The notes beneath the pieces were generated by a model. It did no database searches. It was not told the origin of the DNA and saw only the letters and a list, made by a program, of their open reading frames with translations. The position numbers and the translations under genes were made by a program. From SZUA-287 sp036397975 (GTDB taxonomy: Bacteria > Bacteroidota > Ignavibacteria > UBA10030 > UBA6906): a stretch of 23,124 bases of DNA. Numbering within the stretch: position 1 is the stretch's first letter; the number at the start of each line of letters is the position of its first letter. The stretch is taken from positions 1 through 23,124 of the forward strand of contig DASWHW010000131.1 in NCBI GenBank assembly GCA_036397975.1, written 5' to 3'. Shown in pieces: positions 1 to 8,508 of the stretch.

Positions 1-692
1 AAGGCATGACAGAATTTGACATTAATATGAAACGCGATGTTCTTGCACAAATCTACCATCGGGAAAATTTCCATTACGTGAAAAGCGCAGTTGTCCCTCA
101 ACTCGTCAATGATTCGTCCGAGGCAAGTCGGTCAGTTATACGAGAGGCGCTGCATGACGCGACCGCGGAAGTGAGAAAGGCCGTTATCGATAGCGTCCGG
201 GATATTCCTGCTTCTCTACGGTCGAATTTTGAGAATCTGCTTGCAGATTCATCATACGAAATTGTGTTAGGTGCGTTGACGAAACTTGCAGATCAATTCC
301 CGGATCATCTCCCCCGTTACCTTGTAGCAACGGAAGGCGTTGAGGGGACGGATCGCAAGGTGAAACTGAAACGGTTCGAGTTGAGTGCTGCGGCGGGAAA
401 CAAGGTTTCTCTCGATTCCCTTGTGGCCTATTCAAGCCCTTCCTATGAATTCAGATCCCGACTCATTGCATTCGAATCATTGAAGCGACTCGACTACCTG
501 GATGATAGGCTTATTCCCAATCTCTTCGACGCAATGACACACTGGAACAGCCGGCTTAAAGCTCCTGCTACAGTCATTGCAACTAGCTTCTACGAAAAGT
601 CGGAATACCAAAAGCTCTTTCGTGCATACTACCAGTCCCACGTCTGGCTGCCGTACCAAAAACTGATTCTGGAAAACTTTGTAAAGGAGTAA
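1..692 (+). CDS. C-terminal part of a probable M1-family aminopeptidase (5' end outside window)
   Basis: The frame is open to the first base, so this is the tail of a longer gene; the methionine at base 6 is probably internal. The roughly 230 visible residues are alpha-helical, with HEAT-like segments such as AEVRKAVIDSV and DSSYEIVLGALTKL, and a C-terminal stretch around SYEFRSRLIAFESLKRLDYL. This pattern resembles the helical C-terminal domain of M1 zinc aminopeptidases from Bacteroidetes and related phyla, which follows the catalytic domain. The HEXXH zinc site would lie upstream and cannot be checked. The stop codon abuts the start of the next gene (TAAATG), so the two are translationally linked. 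An unrelated HEAT-repeat protein is the main alternative. Confidence 0.55.
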   Translation, partial: GMTEFDINMKRDVLAQIYHRENFHYVKSAVVPQLVNDSSEASRSVIREALHDATAEVRKAVIDSVRDIPASLRSNFENLLADSSYEIVLGALTKLADQFPDHLPRYLVATEGVEGTDRKVKLKRFELSAAAGNKVSLDSLVAYSSPSYEFRSRLIAFESLKRLDYLDDRLIPNLFDAMTHWNSRLKAPATVIATSFYEKSEYQKLFRAYYQSHVWLPYQKLILENFVKE

Positions 693-1670
693 ATGACCGA
701 AGCCCGCCTGCGTGAAATTCTCGGTGGCATAGCGAATATCTCCGTCGGTATCATCGGTGATTTTTGTCTGGATGCCTACTGGGAATTGCACATATCGGAA
801 CCAGAAATCTCCATTGAAACCGGGAAACAGACGCGGGCAATCCGGCAACAGCGCTACAGTTTGGGTGGGGCCGGGAATATTGGATCGAACGTCTCAGCGT
901 TACGTGCAAAGGCCGTTCGCGCGTTTGGCGTGATTGGCAATGATCTTTTCGGGCAGGAGATGCTTAGATTATTCGCGCAGCATTCTATTCATCCCGACGG
1001 CATTCTGGTTCAAGCCGACAAGTTTGATACACCCGTTTATGCCAAACCGATCCTTGGAAAACAAGAGCAGCAGCGCTTCGACTTCGGACGCTTCAATTCT
1101 TTTGCGGACGGAACAGTTCAACAGCTCACCAATGCACTTCGTGAGTCACTCACTTCTCTCGATGTCCTTATCATCAACCAGCAACTTTTGAACGGCGTAT
1201 GCTCAACGCAAATGATACAGAGGTTGAATGAGTTTGCGCTCGAGTTCCCCAAAAAAATACTGATCGCAGACTCTCGGCACAGAGCACATTTGATCCACCA
1301 TATGATACGAAAGCTGAATGCCGCTGAGGCGTTGGCGGAGAGTCCGGAGGCATCGTTGCACACGCGCATAACTGAAATTGCCGCAGCAACGCATCACCCG
1401 GTTTTTGTTACAAGGGGAGAGAAAGGTATTCTGGCGTGCGATGGTTCTGCGGTGTATGATGTTCCGGGGATCCGGTTGGCAGGTGAAATTGATTCTGTCG
1501 GTGCGGGTGATACGACGGTGGCAGCTATTGCGTGTGTGCTTGCCGCGGGAGGAACCGTACAAGAAGCGGCAGAAATCGGGAACCTTGCCGCTGCCGTTAC
1601 TGTACAAAAACTACGTCAGACAGGAACGGCATCGCCGAAGGAAATCACAGCGTTGTTTCTTCGTCATTAA
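693..1670 (+). CDS. PfkB/RfaE-type carbohydrate kinase
   Basis: A 325-residue sugar kinase of the PfkB (ribokinase) family. The N-terminus (IIGDFCLDAYWEL) and the glycine-rich motif GGAGNIGSN at residues 58-66 resemble the kinase domain of HldE/RfaE, which phosphorylates heptose phosphate in ADP-heptose synthesis. The second PfkB signature DSVGAGDT is at residues 267-274, with Asp273 the expected catalytic base. No nucleotidyltransferase domain follows, so it is a stand-alone kinase. The start codon directly follows the previous stop, and the AAGGAG ending that gene serves as ribosome binding site. Its stop overlaps the stop of the convergent gene by 4 bases. The sugar substrate cannot be read from the sequence. 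Confidence 0.85.
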   Translation: MTEARLREILGGIANISVGIIGDFCLDAYWELHISEPEISIETGKQTRAIRQQRYSLGGAGNIGSNVSALRAKAVRAFGVIGNDLFGQEMLRLFAQHSIHPDGILVQADKFDTPVYAKPILGKQEQQRFDFGRFNSFADGTVQQLTNALRESLTSLDVLIINQQLLNGVCSTQMIQRLNEFALEFPKKILIADSRHRAHLIHHMIRKLNAAEALAESPEASLHTRITEIAAATHHPVFVTRGEKGILACDGSAVYDVPGIRLAGEIDSVGAGDTTVAAIACVLAAGGTVQEAAEIGNLAAAVTVQKLRQTGTASPKEITALFLRH

Positions 1671-2617
1671 CACCTTGCCAGTTTCGTTATTCTCCCCCCA
1701 ATAATCCACTCCACCACATACAGATTGCCTTGCTTATCCGCAGCCATTCCGTGTGGACTGTTAAACTTGCCGGCGGTGATGAGGTTCGCCGGAACATTCG
1801 GCCATTCAGGATGCGAACACACCGCTTCGTTTTCACCGATATAACAAATCAAGCGATCATCTTCATCAAGAACAGCGAGCCGGGCGTTCAATTCAGGCAC
1901 AAGTAACTGACCTTCATGAGTAACGCATCCACACGGGCTTGTAAGAAAATCCGCTCCGAACACCCGTTTGAATCTACCTTGAAGATCGTACACCTGAAAC
2001 CTGCGGTTTCCCCGGTCTGCTATATATAACTCCGGCTCGGACTTGCGATAATCGATCCAAATGCCGTGCGGACACTCGAATGTTCCCGCCTCTCCCTCGC
2101 TTCCGTTAATGCTGCCGAGATATTTGCCCGTCCTGTCGTAACGGTGAATGTAGTGGCTCCCGTATCCATCCGTCACCCACACGTCACCATTGCCGCCAAA
2201 GCGTTCTTCGTGGACGGTAATCCACGTGGGCGCGTACTTGCTTTTGCTGTACGTGGGATGTGAAGCACGTTCGATATTCAAAATTGTTTTCCCGTCGAGC
2301 GTTGTCTTTACCACTTCGCCGGAGTATTGGTCGGTAAGCCAGAGATACTCTGTACCATTTTCCTGCACGAGGGTTAATCCGTGAGCTCCCGCAAACCGAT
2401 CGCCCCATGCTTCAAGCAGGTTTGCGTTATTATCAAACACCAGCACTGCAGGATTAGCCTGATGAAAGACGATTATGTTCCCTGCTTCTGTGACAACAAC
2501 ACCATGCGTACGGCCATTGGATTTGCCGCTTTCGCTATTCGGCCTACGGCCTCGTAGAGGAATTTTCGCCCAGTTTTCAATCCAGTTATATGTGTTATCT
2601 CCTTCACCAAAGCGCAT
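1667..2617 (-). CDS. NHL-repeat six-bladed beta-propeller protein (peptidylglycine amidating lyase-like)
   Basis: A 316-residue beta-propeller built of NHL-like repeats. Visible blades include RTHGVVVTEAGNIIVF, GDVWVTDGYGSHYIHRYD, CPHGIWIDYRKSEPELYIADRGNRRFQVYD and the closing SPHGMAADKQGNLYVVEW. This type is usually annotated as 6-bladed beta-propeller or peptidyl-alpha-hydroxyglycine alpha-amidating lyase-like; in bacterial sugar clusters its role is not settled. No signal peptide is visible from the chosen start. The frame is open for 26 more codons upstream, overlapping the preceding gene, but an ATG at 2617 has GGAG six bases ahead, so I start there. It is the last gene of the minus-strand sugar operon, 62 bases after the binding-protein gene, and ends tail-to-tail with the kinase gene. 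Confidence 0.8.
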   Translation of the reverse strand: MRFGEGDNTYNWIENWAKIPLRGRRPNSESGKSNGRTHGVVVTEAGNIIVFHQANPAVLVFDNNANLLEAWGDRFAGAHGLTLVQENGTEYLWLTDQYSGEVVKTTLDGKTILNIERASHPTYSKSKYAPTWITVHEERFGGNGDVWVTDGYGSHYIHRYDRTGKYLGSINGSEGEAGTFECPHGIWIDYRKSEPELYIADRGNRRFQVYDLQGRFKRVFGADFLTSPCGCVTHEGQLLVPELNARLAVLDEDDRLICYIGENEAVCSHPEWPNVPANLITAGKFNSPHGMAADKQGNLYVVEWIIGGRITKLARC

Positions 2618-2623
2618 TGAAGA

Positions 2624-2627
2624 CTCC
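2624..2627 (-). promoter_or_regulatory. Ribosome binding site deciding the start of the beta-propeller gene
   Basis: On the minus strand GGAG lies six bases before the ATG at 2617, while the two upstream in-frame ATG codons (2629 and 2695) have no comparable purine stretch. This supports the shorter protein. Confidence 0.55.
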
Positions 2628-2679
2628 ATCGAAATACATCTTAGAAAAGTAAAAGGAACAACCTCGTGATGATCACCAG

Positions 2680-3615
2680 CTATTCCTTGAGCCATTCTCC
2701 TCCTTTGTCGATATTCTCTTTCGTGAAGACCCTGGAAGGAAGGGTAATCTCTTTCGGCACCTTCTCTCCTTTCAGAATCTTCAGAGCAACTTCAATTGCC
2801 TCACGTCCACCGGTGGGATACTCAAAAGAAGCGGAAAGAATTCCCTGGCGGACATACATCTGTCCTTCCTGCGGCAACCCGTCGATACCGACAAATGTGA
2901 TCATCTTCTCGCGACCACCAGCTTTCGCTGCAAGGTGCGCACCATGCGCGCCGGGATCATTGTGTGCATACACAAGATCAATATCCTTGAACCGAGCTAA
3001 CGCCGACTCCATCTCCCGGCGAGCGTTCGGCTCAAGCCACTTCATGTCGGCATCAAAGATAATTTCTACATTCGAGCCCTTGAGCGCTTCGATGAATCCG
3101 CTGTGTCGGTCTTGACCCGGGGTTGAGGTCATCAGACCTTTGAGTTCCACGACGTTGCCCTTTCCGCCCAAGCGTCGGACGATCCAGTCTCCTGCGGCCT
3201 TCCCGATGTTTTTGTTGTCCGCGCCGATGAAACATGTGTACTGATCGCCAAGCACTCGTCGATCGAGCACAATGACAGGGATCCCTTTTTCAAAAGCAGC
3301 CTTCACGGGCATCGTGAGCGGCGCTGCTTCTTTAGGCGAGATGATAAGGATATCCACTCCTGCTTTGACGAACTCCTCAACGTGCGCTCGCTGCCGAAGA
3401 TTGTCGTTTTGCGCATCCTTGAAAACGACACGGATCTCCTGATGTTTCTCTCCTTCCTTCTTGATATCTGCATTCATTTGTACTCGCCAGGGTTCACCGA
3501 GATTGCACTGGCTCATTCCTATGGTCCATTGCTTTTTCTGCGCCGCGCCGGTGAATACAAGATATGTTGATAGGGATATGGCAAAGACGATTGTCCAACA
3601 TATTCGCCGAATCAT
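2680..3615 (-). CDS. Sugar ABC transporter substrate-binding protein (RbsB-like, Peripla_BP_4)
   Basis: A 311-residue periplasmic binding protein. Residues 1-25 form a signal peptide (MIRRICWTIVFAISL followed by a small-residue AA cleavage region) without a lipobox cysteine. The mature part starts with the typical KKQWTIGMSQCNLGEPWRVQMN strand-helix of RbsB-like proteins, then VEEFVKAGVDILIISPKEAAPL, IPVIVLDRRV, FIGADNKNIGKAAGDWI and GKGNVVELKGL, all standard positions of the ribose/galactose-type fold. It follows an RbsC-type permease by 53 bases on the same strand; GGAGG precedes its ATG. No ATPase gene accompanies this pair. The ligand is probably a monosaccharide or small oligosaccharide, but the sequence does not tell which. 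Confidence 0.92.
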   Translation of the reverse strand: MIRRICWTIVFAISLSTYLVFTGAAQKKQWTIGMSQCNLGEPWRVQMNADIKKEGEKHQEIRVVFKDAQNDNLRQRAHVEEFVKAGVDILIISPKEAAPLTMPVKAAFEKGIPVIVLDRRVLGDQYTCFIGADNKNIGKAAGDWIVRRLGGKGNVVELKGLMTSTPGQDRHSGFIEALKGSNVEIIFDADMKWLEPNARREMESALARFKDIDLVYAHNDPGAHGAHLAAKAGGREKMITFVGIDGLPQEGQMYVRQGILSASFEYPTGGREAIEVALKILKGEKVPKEITLPSRVFTKENIDKGGEWLKE

Positions 3616-3668
3616 CGTGTTTGACCTCCGGGATGATTGCTCTGTATGAGATGTGTGGAAGTTGACTC

Positions 3669-4730
3669 TTATCCGATTCTTGACGAACCGCGTTGCAACA
3701 TAACCGCTCCAACGATAATAGCACCGGTAAGCATAAGTCGACTCTCCTCGCCGACAGCATTGATGCTGAGGATCTTTTCAAGATAGCCGACAATCAAACT
3801 ACCGAGCAGCGTGAGCCAGATGCTGCCTGACCCGCCACGCAAACTCGTTCCTCCGATCACGACGATTGCAATTGCAGTCAATTCGTAAGTACTCCCTGCT
3901 TCCGGGTCGCCTTGAAGTTCCTGCGCGGCCTGACAAATTCCAGCAACAGCACAAAAGAACCCGCTCAACCCATAGGCTGCGATCTTCATCCTCCGAACAG
4001 GAATTCCCGAGAGCCTCGCAGCTTCCTCGTTGCCCCCGATAGCGTAGAGGTGGCGCCCCCAATATGTCCGATCAAGAATAACCCAACAGAAAATGATACA
4101 TGCGATGAACACTATCGTAACGATTGCAATGTTCCCGTCGAGAATTCTAGAGCTGATAAAGTTGAAGATCGCTGGAGGCTCAACATAGCTATACGTGCCG
4201 TCCGATTGAATGACGGCAGTAGAAATCTTTTCGCCTCCCGAAACCCACTTGGCGACCCCGCGCGCAAATACCATCATGCCGAGTGTTGCAATAAACGGTT
4301 GCACATTGAAGCGTGCGACGACCCCACCCGAGGCTGCACCGAACAATGTGCCCACCGCAAGAGAAACAACTACACTCACCCATGCAGGCCAACCCAGATG
4401 AATGGTGAAGATTGAAAAGACGACAGCCGAGAGTCCAAGCAAGCTCCCTACGGCAAGATCGATTCCCGCGGAAACAATCACCAGTGTCATCCCACACGCA
4501 AGAATCCCGAACACGGAAATCTGCCTCAACATGTCGCGATGCGTATCCCACTGGAGAAAAGTACCATCCGCATTAAAGATGATACCGATAACCATCACGA
4601 GGGAGAGAGAAATTATTGCTCGCCACAACGGGGAACCATACCATCGCTCAAGCCGCGACAACGAGCCATTGTTCATCTGGTGCTCATCGAGGGACCCACC
4701 TCTGGACGCAGGCAACTTCAAACTCCTCAT
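3669..4730 (-). CDS. Sugar ABC transporter permease (RbsC-like, BPD_transp_2)
   Basis: An inner-membrane permease of about 353 residues with the hydrophobic pattern of the RbsC/XylH/MglC family. Segments such as FGILACGMTLVIVSAGIDLAVGSLLG and the cytoplasmic coupling loop GGNEEAARLSGIPVRRMK are diagnostic, as is AIAIVVIGGTSLRGGSGS near the end. The start is uncertain: a GTG at 4733 overlaps the previous stop, ATG follows at 4730, and another ATG at 4676 would give a 335-residue protein closer to the usual length. It is coupled to the upstream GH172 gene and followed by a matching binding protein. Its paralogue lies at 13935-14909. With no ATPase beside it, it probably borrows the RbsA-type ATPase of the divergent operon. 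Confidence 0.9.
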   Translation of the reverse strand: MRSLKLPASRGGSLDEHQMNNGSLSRLERWYGSPLWRAIISLSLVMVIGIIFNADGTFLQWDTHRDMLRQISVFGILACGMTLVIVSAGIDLAVGSLLGLSAVVFSIFTIHLGWPAWVSVVVSLAVGTLFGAASGGVVARFNVQPFIATLGMMVFARGVAKWVSGGEKISTAVIQSDGTYSYVEPPAIFNFISSRILDGNIAIVTIVFIACIIFCWVILDRTYWGRHLYAIGGNEEAARLSGIPVRRMKIAAYGLSGFFCAVAGICQAAQELQGDPEAGSTYELTAIAIVVIGGTSLRGGSGSIWLTLLGSLIVGYLEKILSINAVGEESRLMLTGAIIVGAVMLQRGSSRIG

Positions 4731-4732
4731 CA

Positions 4733-5887
4733 CTATCGCACTTCAAGGTAATCTCTGTCGGGAAGTTTGGGAAATGGTGTATGCGGCTCAATCTGATACC
4801 AGAACGCGACGGAAGCAATATCATCCTGCAGCGGCAGATACCGATCGCCGGAACGCCATCCAAGTGCCTGAATAGTGACGCGAATATCTTTTTGAAACCT
4901 GATCGGATCCATGATGTGCCACCGGTACAGACCGAACCGCTGTTGTGATTTATAAACTCCGTCCGGCTTTATAACTTGCACCAGACCTGCATATGGTGTA
5001 TTGAATGTTTGATACTGTTTTGCTTCCTGGTTTTCAAAGTTGTACGAGCCGCAGAAATAATCCTCAGTTCCTGTTCCGCAGATTGTAGGAAATTTTTCGT
5101 CACCGTCAAGATAGAACTTTATTTCTCCCTCTCCCCACCATCCTTCATTGTGCACACCCCACGCGATGTACGTCCCAACATAGTGACCCCATCCTTTCAC
5201 GCCGTCAAGAATAATATAATCGGATTTGTAGGGAAGTGGGTTAACACGGCGAAATTGGGCGTGAAAATACCCGGCATCTTCAGGTATCCGCGTGAGCGTA
5301 TAGTCGATTTGGTAATAGAGCACCATGGCATTTTCATCGATGTTCTCGAGCGTGACTTTGCACGATTTTCTGAAAGGCATCTCCCAGTAACAATTGAAAG
5401 CACTGCCGGGATTGACGCAAACGGCCAGCGATGACATCTGTTGGTATTGTCCCCAGCCGCTTGCGAAGAAGTCGCCCACCGGCACCTCAACCGATGGCTC
5501 AGTCTCTCCATCCCAATAGATCCGGATGATGGAAAATCGCCGGTTCCCGGTCGGCGTCATCCAAATATGCTGGAGAGCTCCCGGGCCTTTGATTTCCGCA
5601 AGCGTAAATGTCGATTTAGGTTCGATCTTGATTGAGGGGGAAATTTTCCATCCCTGTCCCAGATCCCGGGCGGCCTTTGCGCCGGTACCTTCCGTCGCCA
5701 TTCCGCCTTTTCCTTTTTCCCCCGTGAAGTTCTCCGGACTTATTGATCGGGTTTCTGCGCGCGAAAGTCGAGAGAGAGTTCCCATGCCCATGTTCAAACC
5801 GTCGTAATCGGATGACTGCGCTTGAAGATCATTTGACATGACTGCTCCTATCATGACAATGGATGCGACAATGGTGATATGTTTCAT
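4733..5887 (-). CDS. DUF2961 / GH172-family secreted glycoside hydrolase
   Basis: A 384-residue protein with a signal peptide (MKHITIVASIVMIGAV, cleavage near LQAQSS), so it acts outside the cytoplasm. The body matches DUF2961, now glycoside hydrolase family 172: GPGALQHIWMTP at 102-112, the PVGDFFASGWG block at 136-146, WWGEGEIKFYLDGD at 250-263 and GTGTEDYF at 271-278. Glutamates in the last two motifs (253/255 and 275) sit where the family's catalytic pair is expected. Known GH172 enzymes act on alpha-D-fructofuranosides or alpha-D-arabinofuranosides; which applies here is unknown. GAGG lies seven bases before the ATG. The gene follows the symporter and small membrane protein and is coupled to the permease gene. 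The domain is single and of near-normal length. Confidence 0.88.
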   Translation of the reverse strand: MKHITIVASIVMIGAVMSNDLQAQSSDYDGLNMGMGTLSRLSRAETRSISPENFTGEKGKGGMATEGTGAKAARDLGQGWKISPSIKIEPKSTFTLAEIKGPGALQHIWMTPTGNRRFSIIRIYWDGETEPSVEVPVGDFFASGWGQYQQMSSLAVCVNPGSAFNCYWEMPFRKSCKVTLENIDENAMVLYYQIDYTLTRIPEDAGYFHAQFRRVNPLPYKSDYIILDGVKGWGHYVGTYIAWGVHNEGWWGEGEIKFYLDGDEKFPTICGTGTEDYFCGSYNFENQEAKQYQTFNTPYAGLVQVIKPDGVYKSQQRFGLYRWHIMDPIRFQKDIRVTIQALGWRSGDRYLPLQDDIASVAFWYQIEPHTPFPKLPDRDYLEVR

Positions 5888-5956
5888 GACTAATCCTCAG
5901 CATAGTGGCCCGGTTTTTAGACATCCCGGATGTATGCGCGTACAGGTGTGTGGAGA

Positions 5957-6091
5957 TTAGTTTCGTTTTAATTGTTCGAGAAGGTTTCTAACCTCGGCAT
6001 ACCCGCGCGTTATGATACGGTATGAGATATAACTAAAGCTGCAAAACGCGAACCCAAAGGCGATCGTCCAAAACACTTGCCAGAATTCCAT
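5957..6091 (-). CDS. 44-residue single-span membrane protein paired with the sodium symporter
   Basis: A short open frame starts 15 bases after the symporter stop. It encodes 44 residues beginning MEFWQVFWTIAFG. Residues 4-24 are hydrophobic and aromatic, enough for one membrane span; a positively charged turn (RIITRG) and an amphipathic charged tail ending LLEQLKRN follow. AGAGG sits eight bases before the ATG, a good ribosome binding site. Small one-span proteins are often encoded beside SSS-family symporters and annotated as symporter accessory proteins; position, size and topology fit that idea. The tail's positive charge predicts an outside N-terminus and a cytoplasmic C-terminus. No homology search was possible, so the function is inferred from context. 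Confidence 0.7.
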   Translation of the reverse strand: MEFWQVFWTIAFGFAFCSFSYISYRIITRGYAEVRNLLEQLKRN

Positions 6092-6099
6092 AACGTGTT

Positions 6100-6104
6100 C
6101 CTCT
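6100..6104 (-). promoter_or_regulatory. Ribosome binding site of the 44-residue membrane protein
   Basis: AGAGG on the minus strand, eight bases ahead of the ATG at 6091 and within the short gap after the symporter stop. It is the main support for translation of this small gene. Confidence 0.55.
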
Positions 6105-6106
6105 TG

Positions 6107-7573
6107 TTAGGTTTTCGGTGTCGACACCAACGACCCGACGATCATACCGGCGAATCCGAATACGAAACTGAGCAATCCGCGGATATTCGGTGAAAACAAT
6201 TGTGCAAAATACCCTGCTGAGATTGAACCTTGAGTTTGGAGGACGATGTCCTCAACGACCGCAGCCAATGGTAGAAGTGCGCCACATGCAAATGCGACAT
6301 ACGCGCCGATTGTCGTGGCTCGTTTCCAATAAAGACCCCCGACAAGCACGGCGAGGCCTCCGGCATAGTAAATTGTTGTTACGTCAAGAAGATATCGAAA
6401 TGCAGTATCCTTGAGCTGATACCAAATCCCGAAGAAGAGCATGAGCAATCCTATCACGAGGACTGAAATTCGCGTCCAGAGAAGTCTTTGAGAGTCGGTG
6501 AGTGCCCTGCCGCGCAACGGATTGATCAAATCCTGGACAATGATAGTGCTCCATGCAAGAATGTACCCGGCATCGGTGGACATCATTGCCGCAAACATGC
6601 TCGCCCCAAAAAGTCCCAACATTCCGACAGGGAGGATTGCAGTGAGAAACTTTGGCATTCCCGCTACTGCATCTGGCCCGGTTCCGAAGTAGAGCGCAGC
6701 CCCGACACCCCACAAGATGGGAAAGAATGCTCTCGCCAGAAACATCATGCTGGTCGATTTAAAGATGAACCGGTTAACTTCAGGGCTTTGGGCTGCAAAA
6801 ATACGTTGCGCAACGGGCTGCCAGAGAACGCAGCCGGAAATTGCAAAGACCGTCCAATACCCGATGAATGACCAGCCGTATTCCTCGTGATGCAGCGGAT
6901 CAAGTCCCTGCGCCGCATACATCACTGAAATTCGTGAGAAGAAATCTACGTATCCGAATTCCGCCAGAACGAAGATGGTTGTAAGAACCATGGCGAAAGC
7001 AAGAACGACAAACTGGACATAATCCGTCAGAACAATCGATATCATCCCCCCAACCACAGTGTAAATGATAACGAGAGATACGAGGAGCGTAAGCGTGATG
7101 TGGTGATACGTTTCAGGGATATCCATGAAGTGGATAAGGAACACAGCGCCTAACTTCAAGAACACACCAAGACTCAACACTCCGGCAAGAATGATCAGCA
7201 TCGCGCCGAGAACGCGTACCCCCCTGGAGAACCGGATCTCGAAATACTCCGTAATGGTTACAATATCCAGTCGCCGGATACGGTCTACGATGAACCCTGT
7301 ACTGCCAATGGTGTAGTACGCCGCCGCCCAGATGATACCGATGATGAATGCAGCCATGCCAAAGCGATAACCCTGCTCCGCGAAATACATCATGGTTACA
7401 AGACCAAGTTCCGTTGCAACGAGAGTTGCAACGCCGAGGTGATAACGGATTTGCCGGCCGGCGACAAGAAAGTCCGAAATACTCTTCACGCGCCGTCGCG
7501 ATATGAGCCCCGCCCCCACCACCGCGAGGATGTACAGAAAAACAAGGGACCAATCAAGCCATGTCATCCGCAT
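6107..7573 (-). CDS. Sodium:solute symporter (SSS family)
   Basis: A 488-residue polytopic membrane protein with about 13 predicted spans. The N-terminus (WLDWSLVFLYILAVVGAG, then SISDFLVAGR) is the classic opening of SSS-family transporters, and IYTVVGGMISIVLTDYVQFVV and FGASMFAAMMSTDAGYILAWSTIIVQDL match the sodium-site helices and surrounding conserved serine/threonine positions. Members import sugars, sialic acid, amino acids or organic acids with sodium; the solute here is not identifiable. GGAG precedes the first of two nearby ATG codons by ten bases. It sits between the dioxygenase gene (40 bases upstream) and the 44-residue membrane protein (15 bases downstream), giving the locus a second uptake route besides the ABC importers. 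Confidence 0.92.
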   Translation of the reverse strand: MRMTWLDWSLVFLYILAVVGAGLISRRRVKSISDFLVAGRQIRYHLGVATLVATELGLVTMMYFAEQGYRFGMAAFIIGIIWAAAYYTIGSTGFIVDRIRRLDIVTITEYFEIRFSRGVRVLGAMLIILAGVLSLGVFLKLGAVFLIHFMDIPETYHHITLTLLVSLVIIYTVVGGMISIVLTDYVQFVVLAFAMVLTTIFVLAEFGYVDFFSRISVMYAAQGLDPLHHEEYGWSFIGYWTVFAISGCVLWQPVAQRIFAAQSPEVNRFIFKSTSMMFLARAFFPILWGVGAALYFGTGPDAVAGMPKFLTAILPVGMLGLFGASMFAAMMSTDAGYILAWSTIIVQDLINPLRGRALTDSQRLLWTRISVLVIGLLMLFFGIWYQLKDTAFRYLLDVTTIYYAGGLAVLVGGLYWKRATTIGAYVAFACGALLPLAAVVEDIVLQTQGSISAGYFAQLFSPNIRGLLSFVFGFAGMIVGSLVSTPKT

Positions 7574-7613
7574 GGAAACAAATGCTCCACAAGTTATTAT
7601 TCGCTAGCATGCG

Positions 7614-8477
7614 CTACAACTCTGCCGACATCCAGACATTTGCATTCGGGTCATCTTCCCTGAATAACACCGGGAAGTACGGGCCCGCGTACGTATCGCC
7701 GTCTTTCGGTTGCCGTAGAGTGTTGTTTGAGTGATCCTCTGAAACCGCATCTGCTTTGTATCGCGTGCCATCGGGGATCAAGTGTATCGCTATTGAGATA
7801 CGGGGGCGGTGGCTCACGTTGGCCCGGCTGCCGTGAACGGTAAGACAATGGTGAAAGCTGACACACCCTGCGGGCAGCACACACGGCTGCGTCTTGAATG
7901 GCTGGCCAGTCTTTTCTTCAATTCGCTTGGTTTGTTGCTCAATGTCCTGCCGGTAGAAATGATCTTCACCTAACAATCCCCAACGGTGACTACCGGGTAC
8001 AACTTCCATGCAGCCGTTTTCTTCGTCTACGTCATTCAGGGCAACCCATGCGGTGATTGCGTTTTCATTGTCGAGCCACAGCCAATAGCCGCGGTCCTGG
8101 TGCCAGCCGATGTTTCCTGCCTTGCCGCTTTGCGGCGGCTTGTAGAGCAATTGATCGTGCCAAAGGCGTATTCCTTTTACGCCAGACAGCCGGGCAGCGA
8201 TCTTTCCGATACTGGGGTGAAGCACGAGTCGCGCAATCGTCGCGTCTGTCCAATATGCATTATTAATTTGTACAAGTCGGGATACATCACCCGCTTCGGG
8301 CTCGCGATTAAGCGGCGGGCGTTTCGTCTCGTAGTGCCCGGCAACAACCGAGGCGTGATGGTTTCTGAACACCTCCAACTCCGTGTCATTAAAAAGCTTC
8401 GGACTGAGCCAATATCCATTCTGTTGAAAGAAGGCAATATCTTTTGCTGATGGAAGATCGTCTACCATTTTGCTCAT
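7614..8477 (-). CDS. Phytanoyl-CoA dioxygenase (PhyH) family Fe(II)/2-oxoglutarate oxygenase
   Basis: A 287-residue cytoplasmic enzyme of the PhyH family. The iron triad is visible as His126-Gln-Asp128 in GWHQDRGYW and His215 in CLTVHGSRANVSHRPR; an arginine just after it (224 or 226) would bind 2-oxoglutarate. MEVVPGSHRWGLL at 157-169 is the usual strand following the HxD site. Such enzymes hydroxylate unactivated carbons, and some remove O- or N-methyl groups through an unstable hydroxymethyl intermediate; the substrate cannot be told from sequence. PhyH-like genes recur in sugar clusters of this kind. It lies 31 bases after the epimerase gene and 40 before the symporter, clearly in the same operon. 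The ribosome binding site is weak. Confidence 0.9.
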   Translation of the reverse strand: MSKMVDDLPSAKDIAFFQQNGYWLSPKLFNDTELEVFRNHHASVVAGHYETKRPPLNREPEAGDVSRLVQINNAYWTDATIARLVLHPSIGKIAARLSGVKGIRLWHDQLLYKPPQSGKAGNIGWHQDRGYWLWLDNENAITAWVALNDVDEENGCMEVVPGSHRWGLLGEDHFYRQDIEQQTKRIEEKTGQPFKTQPCVLPAGCVSFHHCLTVHGSRANVSHRPRISIAIHLIPDGTRYKADAVSEDHSNNTLRQPKDGDTYAGPYFPVLFREDDPNANVWMSAEL

Positions 8478-8508
8478 CTTCTATTAGATAGATACGTCTT
8501 TGCCGTAT

